Below are positions 45,697 through 58,000 of a DNA stretch of 64,000 nt, piece after piece. The notes beneath the pieces are model-generated. The model was not told where the DNA came from. It worked only from the letters and a program-made list of their open reading frames with translations, and searched no databases. How positions within the stretch are numbered: position 1 is the stretch's first letter; each line of letters opens with the position of its first letter. Position numbers and translations under genes: made by a program. Source of the DNA: Dimorphilus gyrociliatus (lineage: Eukaryota; Annelida; Polychaeta; Dinophilidae); the NCBI GenBank assembly GCA_904063045.1, contig CAJFCJ010000006.1:496001-560000 (forward strand). The letters run 5' to 3'.

Positions 45697-48600
45697 CTTT
45701 TGATATTGTCTTTACAAACCTTTAGCGCCATCTTTCGTTTCAATTTAAGTTTTCTCTAATAATATAGAAATAGTTCTTTAAATTACCATACATCATATAA
45801 GGAAGGTTCATACTTCATACAAAGATGGTTCATATTCCATATTGGTTCTCTGTATAATCATTCAAATCTTAGTTATTAGATATTTAGTTGAAATATCCGA
45901 TAGATGGCGTGATAGTTAAAGTATGAAATATCCGAAAGATGGCGTGAATATTTAAGTATGAAATATAATATCCAAATGTGACTTTTTTTAATTAAATGTA
46001 TATCTTTTGGTGTATGTAATATGTTTTAACTTTTTCTGATACCCTAAATACAAATCAATCTTCTTTATTGGATGGAGTTGTTCGAACGAACTTATTAAGA
46101 TTAATTAATACCTAATAGTTTCTCTAAATATAAAATTTCCTAATTCATATGTATTTTAGCGAAAAGGTTAGCAAAGTTTTGAACAGTCCAACGTTCTCTG
46201 TAAAAATTAATAATTTTATTGTAGAAAGTTGAAAAAAATAAGCATCGCATTAAAGAGATAATCGTGTCGATCGAAATTAGCCCGCAGGTTACGGTAGTTA
46301 AAAATCAATGATGCTTAGCTGTAATCGAACGTAAATCAATGAAAACCGGATTCATTAAAAATCTCATATAAGATTGGAATTTTCTTCAAATTACAGAAGA
46401 ATTGATAGACCTGATTGACCAAAATTAAGTGAATTTGAATGCTACCAGTTGAAGTATGACAACTTTTAATTCATAGACTCCCACAGATGGCGTTGCTAGT
46501 TTATTTTTAAAAAATGACATAAATGAAATTAATTTTTTATGCGGTTTTCTTAGAAGGGATATATTGCACTTCCAAATTGTGATAATTAGTTGAGGTTAAC
46601 ACAGGGACATTTTAATGAGCAACACATGTTATTATGTTGTAAGAAATGGCAGCTTTTAAGAGGACAAATTAAAATTGAAATAAAACAGCAGATGACTGCT
46701 AAAATACATTGCAATAATGCGATTATTATATGGCTAAAACGACGATACAAGATGGTGATTTGAAAGAGAAAACATAATAATTTTCTACACAGCTGCTCTT
46801 ATAGCGATGAAACATGTCGCATGTATAAACGAGAAGTTTTCAAAGTGCATGTATACGAAGCGTACGTAAAGAAAAAAAGAGGAAAGTAAACAGAGCGAGC
46901 AATTAAACGGGTCGAGGAGGTTCTGCGGGAGATGAAAGTAAAGGCAAATGCGGACACAGTATGACACAGTCACGTATTAACATAACATCTCACTTAATGT
47001 CTCCTTCAACCCTAATTAAAGAACGTTTGTGATGTGGAACTTTTGGCTAGCGGCTATGAAATAGACTCCTTCGTCTAGCCGGCGCTTGAGGTTATTCGGC
47101 TCTTTTCTGAATAATTGGTGAGGATTAGAGTTTAAAGCTGATATGTAGTTGTGGGAATAGAATTGTGTAATAGTCGAAAGTCGGTTGTATATGCGAATGT
47201 ATATACAGGACACGTAGACACGTACATTCAGTCGTTTGACATCAAAGACTCGCATGTGGTCCGACTGATCAGCATTCATCACGTCCTCATCAAAAGTAAT
47301 ACGGTTTGGGTGGTTTTAAAAAAAAGGCGCGTATATGGCTGAAACCGTTAGAAGGCAGGCCACTGTATCTAATGTGCTGGCGCCCTGCTGGTGTCGTTCG
47401 CCTTTCATCTTTTTTTCGGCTTTCCATTATACATGCTACACATATTGTATAAGAAACTTGACTGTGTCATTTATATTTATGTGTATATTTTTACTTTAGG
47501 TAAACATGAATCTTTTTTATTTCATTCTTTTTTGTAGCTGTCCGCTATAGTTACGCGTATCATCAGTCTCTGGAAGATATATGATTCTTATCGTTTAAAT
47601 TCTTGCGCTTTTTAAGTTCACCGGGCCGTTTGAATATATAATACCCCCAAAGAGATGCTTTGCGGGAGGTGATTTTTTCATACTCCTATCTCATTCGACA
47701 ATTTTCTATGAGCGAGACTAATTGTTGATTTATTGAGCAAAATATTTTTTATACCTTTAAAATACGGTTAAAAGCAACGTGCATGTTAGCATCTGCAGAT
47801 ATTTCAATGCAAATAAATGTATTATGCATATTCTACATGGGTGGCTTGATTTATCTGATCAACTATGTTTTTTGACCGTTTGCATTTGGGTCCTTTGGCG
47901 ACAATGTCAGTTTCTCTGTAAACAAACTAGGTGCACTTAAGTACTTCTTAACTAATCCGTTTGCCGCTGATTCTTTTACCTTATTACATAGGCTTAAAAT
48001 AGGACAGAAAGGAAAAATGTGAGCAGGAAGTGTAGGACGCGTAAGATTGTGAGAAATTGAATGAAGCTGGCGGGCAAATCAGGTAAATGTCAACAAACGG
48101 TGTCGTTCGAGTAATCTGCCAATGTCAGTCAAATTCGTTCCACAATTCACTTTTCTTATTCATTATCACATCCTTCCGAACCTTAAATTAAATATTGTAT
48201 TTTATGGGACTAAATTAACAAAAAATGAAAGAATGTGTAGGTCACCCTATATATTTAGTTAATTACACGAACCCAGCATTGAGCGAAAGTATTTGTTGTT
48301 GGCGGTCAGAAAATTAGGTGTTTAATAAGTGGTTATTGTGCATGAATATATTCGTAAACTAGGTATAGTATACCTATTTTGGTGCGAGTGGAGAAGCAGC
48401 TGTCTAATTGCCGACATTACTAATGAGTCTACTCAGGAATGCCGTGCGACGTTACAAGTATGCAGTTATCGCGACGTTCTGGGCGTTGAATTCCATTTTG
48501 ATAGGCGCGCGTGTAGAAGAGCAGGTGGAAATATATGAAAAATATATTAAAAAGACTCAAACCTCCAACGTTGTAGGTATATGTGTGCATAGCCGTTCGA

Positions 48601-50000
48601 GTGTATACGGTATAGAGGTTATACGGTGTCAGATGTTCAAAGATGTTCTCTTGTTTGTGTGATCTTCCCACAGTTCTTTTTCACTAGCCTATTGACGTAG
48701 TGAATTTGCTAGTGTTGACATTGACTGTACAGCGTTTCTCGGCTTTTTTTAACGGTTCCCAGCAATAGGGAATGTCAAGTAGTGCGAAAAAGACACTTGG
48801 AAAGTGGCGCCCTCCAGCAATTCACGAAAACGAGAAAGCGAAGCAAAACAATGTTCACTTTGCTGCAAGGATACACTTTAGAGATTCTACCCCAGGCTAG
48901 ACCGTTTAGTACATAAGTACATTGTCCAGTTTATATATGTATAGACGCACCTGCACACATATATACAAAAAAGAATGCGCTCAATTAGCGTGAAATTGAC
49001 TTGCACGAAAGTTTCATGTTTTAACTGCCGATTTTGTCTTGTGTGCTTATTTCCGTTATTTATACTACTCTGTATATACAATGTATACCTTGGTTGCGTC
49101 AAACGGCTCGAAAATGCGTGTCAATATTTACGAATTACGCCAAATAAAATTTATGCAGTACAAGCTAGTTTATAGAAAGAAGGGAAAAAGTATAAAGTAG
49201 GGCTTACGTAATTTCCATCACTTATCTAAATAATTCCCGTGTCATATTTGTTTCAAAAATATATGCCAAATCGACGAAAGTTACAGAACAGCTTTATAAT
49301 ATAAAAATAAGACGTACGTGTTCTATCTTATTTTCTTCTGTAGCCAGATTGAGAACAATCTTGTGTAAAAAAATTGAGGTCTATGGTAAATAGAAATTAA
49401 AGAGTTGATGCCTAAAGAGTTGATCATGTTCGATTTATTTCGTATTGTATCATAGATATAAAGATATTCCCAGGACGGCCTATTTTTATAGAGTTTTTGA
49501 AGAGGATCGCCTCACCTCGCCAGACTAATTACAACGTGTTTCATGAATAAGACAGGAAACTGTTCGAGGAGGCGCCCTTCCGTCTTTACGTCTTTGGTTT
49601 TTGTAAATCGTTGAAAGGCGACGTGCCGTTCAAGCAAACGAAATTTTTTTAGCTACCGCCTTCAAATAGTACCGCCTCAATTCTCTCTTTGCATGCTCTT
49701 CGAGCGATGACGGACTTATCGTTGGCGACATTTGCTTTGCGGTAGACTCATTTATTCTACTATTCTTTTTTATTATACAATAGACACAGTGTGAGGTCTT
49801 GGAATATTTCACACATCGTCAGGCTGACGATCGTATACAATGCTTTATTGTCCGTAATCTCCATTAAGCACAAGGTTTGAGGGTAAAAGGGAGGAGATTT
49901 CAATAAGAGGATGAAAGTATAAATATACTGAACATATATAAATGACGAATACATTTGTATTGTTTATATACAACTGAGTAAGATTCTTCTCTCGTTTAGT
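45697..50000. other. Non-coding region, first part of gene desert
   Basis: No protein gene that I can support; the longest frames are under 90 codons and lack family resemblance. It opens with a small tandem repeat and four AGATGGCG elements (45.7-46.5 kb), and carries a CTCF-like GGCGCCCTGCTGG at about 47379-47391 and a TTACGTAA palindrome at 49204-49211. Confidence 0.5.
45890..45979. repeat. 35-bp tandem repeat, about 2.5 copies
   Basis: Two full copies (45890-45924 and 45925-45959) begin gaaatatccga and share an AGATGGCGTGA core and an aagtat end. They differ at only a few positions. A third partial copy starts at 45960. Each full copy carries one AGATGGCG element (45902 and 45937). Confidence 0.75.
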
Positions 50001-53000
50001 ACTTGTGTTTAAATGGGCAAAATTAAATATCTTATCATTTAGCTGGAAAATAGAGTAACAGTAGTAAAGTTGAGGATTGTTTCATTTCAGACATCAGTGT
50101 ATAACGTAACCTAACGTACTTTTTTTTTTTATACCAAACCCCTTTGTTTTCAGAACTAGCTGTTGTTCACAAACTCAGTGACGGTTAGAAACGGTAGTGC
50201 CCGCACGCGCTAAGCAGGTTGCGCAACGACGTCGGCTGAGATTACGTAAGAGTCAGTAAGCGGCTTTTGAAACAAACTACATGCGTTATATTCGCGATTG
50301 CGGAGCGTTAAGAAGACTGGCAGATGCGATGAGCGAAGACTGTCAAACCGCATCTTCTCGGGCTTCATTCAATCTCATCATGACGATTGCTCGTTTGTCT
50401 GTTTTAGGTGGAAGAGGAAACTGTGTAAACATCTTGTAACTATATGAGAAACCTAAATGACGCAATCCACGGCTTAACGGTGATCTAATCTAACTTCACA
50501 CGAAATCGGCGGCGTTTTGACAATGTTGCTGATGTAATGGTGATGTATTGGCTCGTACCGATCACGCAATCTTCGCTTACTCGATACGTCGACACTGTTT
50601 TCATTTTATATCTCTACCTACTGGTGCGGCACATCAAAAGGCCCCATTGATTATCGCCGAATAAAAGCAGGAAACGTTGCTGTTTGGCGTCGCGGTTCAA
50701 TATGAACTTTTTTCTGTATATCGTGCATGCATCGTGCGTATACCTCCGTGTTGTATATACACTCCGTATTCCAATTTCCGAGAAGAGCACGTGATTCGCT
50801 TCAAAACGGAAACGTTCGGTCCGAGTCACGTGATTGTGTTTTAATGACGTGAATGGTTAATTTCTTGCTCATCAATAGTTTTTTGTGGCGTCGCTCGAAC
50901 GAACTCAGCGGGGCGTCAAGACGTCTGCGTTCAGGTGAAACGTCTATTTACTCCGCTCGACGTGGCGGTCGGATCAATTTTCAATTATGACTTGTCAAGA
51001 AACATGAAGTTTGTCATTGTCGAGGTGTGTTCTCGGGTCATTGCAATCGAGATAAGGAGATGTATGTAATCGTGTTGGCATAAGTCAGACGGCACCTGTT
51101 TCTAGCACTCTCTTCGTTTCAGAAGGTTAAAGTACAGATTAATAGACCCTATCCTTTTAAACCATCAACGTGTCTCTTCGCCTACGAATACGCTCTGTCC
51201 AATATCTCAATGTATACATCATGATCCTATCTGGGTCTCATTGGTGCTAATGTTTCGATATCACGTCGTTTCCTTATCAGTGTCCTCACACACCTGCACC
51301 ATCCCGCATGTCCTTAGTATTGGTATTAAGCAAAGGGCTATATGGGAAACTTTACTAGTTCACTTATTCTCTTTAGATGAGGAAAGCTGACGTCTTTATT
51401 CATTCCTCAATGACAGTTTGATGATGACGAAGTACAGACATTGCGGTGTAAACGGCAATTGATCTGCTCAATGCAAGTTAGCAATTGTCTATACCTTATC
51501 TCTAAAATTTCGTTTGAAAGTTTCTCCCAATCGACTAATTGCATTATTTCAATGCGATTGTCGCAAATTTGAACTGATTCCTGCAAATTACTGCGTACAG
51601 TGGACTAGTCACGCTATGGACAAGAAGAAATCTGCATGCATCATTGCTTCGTTTTATTGCTTCGCGGAACTTTCGTACTCATATATTTAATTCTTTGAAA
51701 TGGTATATTATATGACCATAAGTAACATAAGCCTAAATTAAGACAAAAGCGAGACAGGTGCGAGCGTCCCACACGCAACTAACTAACATATGCCATCTGT
51801 TGACAGTCTAGTCATCAAAGTGAGGAGGTGAAGAGCTTCGTACACATTGCTGTCTGATAGCTAAGCTCATCAGCGTTAGATAAGAGAAAGACGGTTGGTC
51901 AAATAAGGCGGCTGGTAAAGTTGGCTTCCATCAACTAAAACCTTATCGGGTCAGAAGCTTCTCCTCTTAGGCAAAGTGCTTTAATTTAAGCAAGGAAATT
52001 TTCAACGTTTGTCACCTCTTATCGCGTCCGCTCGTAAATGCGTTGCGTATCTGGTTGCGCGTTTGGTAAAGGAAGTTTAAAGTTTTCTTTCCTCATATTC
52101 AGATCTAGGGACTTTCAGTGCCTAACACGGGTTCCTGTTCAGTTCAATACAGCGAACCGTAAATGTAAATGACGATCGATTTTCGTGAAGGGCAGAGATG
52201 ACTCGTTTGGATGAGAGTGTTCGGAAATGAGAGATCGATGTATAGACGAATACGAACGACTATATATTCATATTGCGTTTCGTGCTTTCCTTCCGTTTTG
52301 TCGTTTATGAACGATGTTATAGCATTTCCGAATCGTCTATATTGGTGAATTTTTATCATCAATCATACCTTATCGATTAAACGTATAAGTGAAACTATAT
52401 TCTTATAGACTATTAAGGTCCAACTGTTATAAAGCTGCGGTCTTTTACATGTTTGCTATATATCGCACATAGAGAATAAATATATACGTCTCTCTCTCAG
52501 CTAGACGCCTCGCCCCATCAACTACGACCACAAAGCCAACGTTGCGCGCACATTTGCATCTTATAGACGGCTTTGCGTGACTGCCGCACAATTTTTGTCA
52601 TCGACTTTTCATTGCGAAGCCATATTGAGAACTTTTTCCATCAACTGTCACGTGATCTCTCGAATCTCGTATGGCGGCTGGACATGGTGTATATAGAGAT
52701 AATTTGCCTAAATTACTGACCGTTTTACACTCCCTCAGCATCAATGATGTTCAATCAGGTCGTGAAAGCGTACAATCAGCGATAAATGAGGTAGACTATA
52801 GGCTGACCGCCACCCCAGGGAAGAGGCATTTTCTCAACTAATTCCTTGGCTGCTTTTGACATCACTAATTGTGAAGCGTTAAGAACATTTACTATTTTTT
52901 CCTAAAAATAATTTTGAAAAAAGTTGACGCAGGTGTGCCACAGATTGTTTTCTTAACTCAAGTAGGTACTGTCTATTTTACAATCGAATTACGACAGTTT

Positions 53001-55000
53001 CCGTCTTGATGCGCCTCAAAAACGCACACGTGCGTCTGTAATATACGTCGTTGAGTAAACGCTATAAATCCTTTTCTTTCTCCCACCCTTTTATGATTTG
53101 TCGAATACTTGACTAGAGTTGTAGCTTTGTTTTTAACCAACACATTTCCATCTCCCATGGCGTGGAACGCGGTTTGTTATTTTTTTCAATTGTATAAATA
53201 AGCCGTCAGAGATTTTGACGAGAATATAGCGCTATATGGTATTTTGTAATATGTAAATAACACAAGGTGCAGTACGTGTTATATGCATAATTTTAAGGCC
53301 TATTTACATAATTCATCAGAGAATAAGATATATGTATATACAACACTTATCTCCAGTCATCTATAACTGTAAATAATAAAAGTTCTCTAAACGGGGAAAA
53401 TGTCGACGGTCAGCATCGCAAAAAGATTGCATTAGGGGCATTAGCAAAGTGTCAGAATTACAAATTGAATGAATGGAATCAATTGACTTGCGCTCTTCAA
53501 GACTCCCGCTTCATGATAGAAAGTGTCCATTTGCTTTTATTCGATTTCTCTCCGCTTCACTGCCTTTTGTTTTAGCCGTCTGTCGACTGCTCTTTACGAA
53601 ATTGTTGGAATGAGCGAGTGATTTTTGATTTCTTATTGTTTCGTGACCGAAGCGATCTCAGCACAGATGGAGATAAGAGACAGATTTAAGAAAAATTTTG
53701 CCCTAAAGCTTGAAAATGTGACGCCAGTTACAAGGTTTTGAAAAGGATTCTAGTTACAGATTGACCATTCCTTACATCCTGGCTATAGAATTCTATCTCA
53801 GTTGATTAGCATAAGGTCAAAGGTTTGCTTCGTAGCTAGAGGCGGAATGTTGCATGTTCAAGTTGTGTTTTGTTTGCAAAACGTATATACATACGTGTGT
53901 GTATTCGGTATAGGTTTTCGAAGGGATTTAGAATGACTTATTGATGAATTGTTATGAAGACATTTAAAGAAAAGACTGGCGTGCTAAGTGGAAGTGTCAC
54001 TGCATCGTAGATCAAGAAGCAAGCCGCCTCTATACTTCGCCAAGAGCCTGACACAAGTCGCATTCAATGATAGATTTCCCATTGTTGCTTTTTATTGTAC
54101 GTTCTGCATTGAAGTCACCATTCAAGTTAAAAACTGTCTCTGCGTGTATCCGTTTCTGTCCACCATATATCATTGCATAATTACTACGTTTGCCTACTTG
54201 ATCTATAGACAACGATTTCCTGTCTCTCCTTTATACAAGCTCATATAAACTTTACGACTTTCTCTTACTTTCCTTGGGCTTTCAAGTTACTATATAAATT
54301 AAACGCCATATATACACGGTATATAATTAAGGACAAGCTTGTGTTTATATACGCAACGGAGACTGAATCTAGAAATCATTAAGTCAGGAAATGACTGTAA
54401 ATATTGACTATCTATCATTCCTTTGTACTCACCATCTTCCAATATTTACCAGCTATCAGAAAAACACAAAAGATGCACGTCATTTACAGTATGAACTTGC
54501 AGGAGGAAATTCTTATATATCGATTATGTTTTTTAAATAGGGCAAGAGGTTTAAATGGAAAAAGAATTCGAATTTACAGATGTATATAAATAAAATAATT
54601 GAAAAGCAATGACTTTCAAGGTGTCATTAATCATCGAAATGTAATAAAATCACACCTTGGTGCGAGATAATCCGGTGTGTTAGATAGCTTGCCATTGTTG
54701 TAGCGACGCCCGCTGGTGACGCCGCCAAGTTAAACGCGCTGAGTGCATACCATCTATCCTATTATATAATTATGTTCATGTATTATTGGTTAAACGCAGA
54801 AAAATAGTCATCATAAGATGGAAATGGGTAACATTAAAAAATTAATTGAGCTCAATTGAAGAAAAAACGTTAATTCCACTTCAAATGAAAGTTGTCTTAT
54901 CTCCTACTGTAATATTTTTTCTATTACCTAGTTGACGTATTATGCTCCGTGGACTATCTATATATTATATACTGTATTTGAATTAATAATGTCTATAAAT
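50001..55000. other. Non-coding region, second part of gene desert
   Basis: No supported gene. It contains a CpG-rich block at about 50.18-50.55 kb with GTTGCGCAAC (50218-50227) and TTACGTAA (50242-50249), and GTCACGTGAT twice (50825-50834 and 52647-52656). GATA-type motifs (ttatc/gataag) occur often, for example near 51.87 and 52.02 kb. The octamer ATTTGCAT lies near 52553. Confidence 0.45.
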
Positions 55001-58000
55001 TGTATAGCGTGAGTAGAGGAATGCGACGCCCGTACTTGACGTCAAATTCGAGAGCGTCTCCTGGCGGTGACGTTCAGAAGAACACTCGTCCGAACAAAAA
55101 AAACGTTAAAATTGTAGCGTGACGACTCACGCTCCCTGGCGTTGACGGCGTCGAATATACATGATGGAAAAACGGCAGGTTTATAACAGACGACATATGG
55201 ACGACTTACAAACATTTGACAGTGCAAACTGCGCGTTATCTCTTCTAATCAGCCGGATCAGATAAGAGAAATGAGCGCTCTCAACATGCCTTATCAGTCT
55301 TTCACTACCAATCACTTTGAAATGTTTTCACGAAATTTTCACTAACAGTTCTTCTCCTCTCGTTATAATTTAAAGCATAATCTTTCAATCGAACATGGCC
55401 GTAAGCGTTGCCAATGCTTGGGACACGTGGAGACGCAGTGTGCGTCCGAAGATTACCTCCATTTGAATCGGTCAGCATCTGGTTTCTTATTATAGTTGCT
55501 ACTTGGGCTATAATCTAAAATTCTAAACGATTTAATGAAACGATCGTTTCTATGCGTTTCTATCTGAATGAAGAGCTCTGGGAGTAGATCATAATTTTTC
55601 ATATATAATTATCATTATTTCTATTCACAAAGAAAAACTTTGAAGACGAATGCATGTATACAGAACAACGCAAAGACATTAAAGTGTGTATAAAACACTT
55701 TTCTCTTTCCTAGCTACCCTTTGCTATAATCGTTTCAGTAATAAGAACTATAATTACACGCAATCTTTTCAATACTCGATGTCGTCTTTCTCATATTTAC
55801 ATATCTGAATTTTATCTTTTCGATATTTGAAACTATTCTTTTACAGGAAATTTAATATAAAATATATTTTCTAGAAAGTGAACTTGCGACCTGAGAGACA
55901 TTTTTCCGGATGACAGAGTGGATCCTTTAATCCCGAATGTGGGAAGTCCGTAAGTCCCGAGCGTATCTCACGTCATACTCTCGACTGTCAATAGGTTGAC
56001 GCGTGAACGCTGGTAGCTTAACTTATCACTGTATTACAGGGACACTCTCTTTCATATGCGCGCCGCGAGGGAGTGTGGGCAATTTTGACTCTATGTCATA
56101 TTTCTAATATGAAAAACGGAAGCGAGCGGTCAAGCAGACGTGCTAGGAATGCGAAAGGTGAAAGTTTGTCGTCCGAGAAACGGTCGACATGCGTTGTAAG
56201 GCCAATTATATACGTTCGCACATTATGTACACAACATTAGTCGGCCCGTTGCTTACCTGCGAAATGGCTCATTAATTCCATTCTTATCAGCCGCTGTGCC
56301 GCAATTTTTCATACAAAGCTGTAAAATATGACTAGATCGTGACTAGAGCCTTTAATTCGGAGCATCTGGAATTACTTGGCACCGTTTCTTGTTTGCATCG
56401 TCTTATCTTTACTGATCTGGCGACTGGGTGAGAATATATCAAATATATGACGAATGTATACCGTCACACATTTTATAGAACTTCAATAGGGTTGCTCTGG
56501 TAAATTTAAAAGGGAGGTGCAATTTATGTATATACACATGTATACGCATATTGTATAATCGTCTTACGCAATTTAACAAATTACGTAAAATAAAGTGACG
56601 AGCGGTGGCGATAATGGCGAAATTGATAGAATCTGACGTCAATGAAGCCTGGATTAGAGACGACGGAGACGCTCGCTAGAGCTGTTCTTGCTTCCGCCTT
56701 TGCTGCTGTCAGTGACGTCATTTCCGTCGTTCTTTTAGATTTCTGAGAGCAATTGCCGAATTGCGGTTGTAAACAGTATACGGTATCTGCGACAGAGTAC
56801 AATAAATTCTTTAATATAAGTTAAAGTAAAAAGATGTATGCTCTCTGGGTTTTCTGTGTCTGTAGAGTGCACGCGACCCTTGACGGCCGCTGAATTGTAA
56901 TTTAAAGAGCGCGAGAATATAACGGTAAATAAATTGCGGTTGGATGATGCAGCCAACTGCAAATCAATGACTCCCTGCGGCGGTGCTGTAGCAATTTCGC
57001 CCTCTTAGTCCACTCATCATGGCTTCTGCGAAATATATATATATTATTCTAATAAATATTTTTCTCTTATTTAATAATACCAATTTAAAAAATTATAAAT
57101 GACTTATCATTTCATCGTCTAATAATATCAAAGCTTTTCCATTTATTTGCAGAATTTAATTATAATGTGTAAAACTCACGTATAATACATTTCGTATATG
57201 TTGATGTTTAGAGAGCTAAACAAACAAGCTCAATTTCTTCACTTAGCTCTATACCTGAAAACAGGATGAAAAGAGACGGTTTAAAGACGGTTATAATTAC
57301 GACTAAACGAAGCTCCCCAGCAGAGAGGCAGTAGAGCGTTCCTTCGACCAAGACAGGTGTGCACGTTCAAGCCTCGGGCCCTTTCGACGTTCCCACAGTG
57401 ATAAAATTTTAAATCCATTATTGTTTCCTTCAACTGGAAATGGTATAGATGGAATTTGCTCTTACATATACCAGTATATAATAGATAATACTAAATACAT
57501 AGTCTTTGAAAGTCGTTTAAAAAATGGTGAGCGTTTAGCAGCGTCTCAGAGGAATGCACTTAACGGTTTCCGGGTGCGGCCAGATTGGGGTGATAAGGCG
57601 GTAGGCGTGAAGTTGTCATTATCCTGCACCGTGCGTCCGATGCTGTGATGTCACGCAAGATTCATCGATAACGCTCGTCCTCAGGATCTGAGTCCTTAGA
57701 GAAATTATATATTTTTAGATTTTTACATATGAATACATATAATGTATATGAGATTAAGTGTTAAAGATGCTTGAATTCAGCATATTAAACTTCTAAACTT
57801 AAAAAATTGCATAGCTAATAGAGATTTTAATGCAATAACTGATATTCACTGAGTAGACTAACGACGAACGAGCAATGGTTCACAGCGTCTCAAATGTTAT
57901 TTTGGAAACTGAGACGGCAATTTAGCGTTCTAATGCTCAGATTCGAAGCATGACAAGACGTGGTGGAGGCTTCAATACGCGTATAAATTTACAGACCGTC

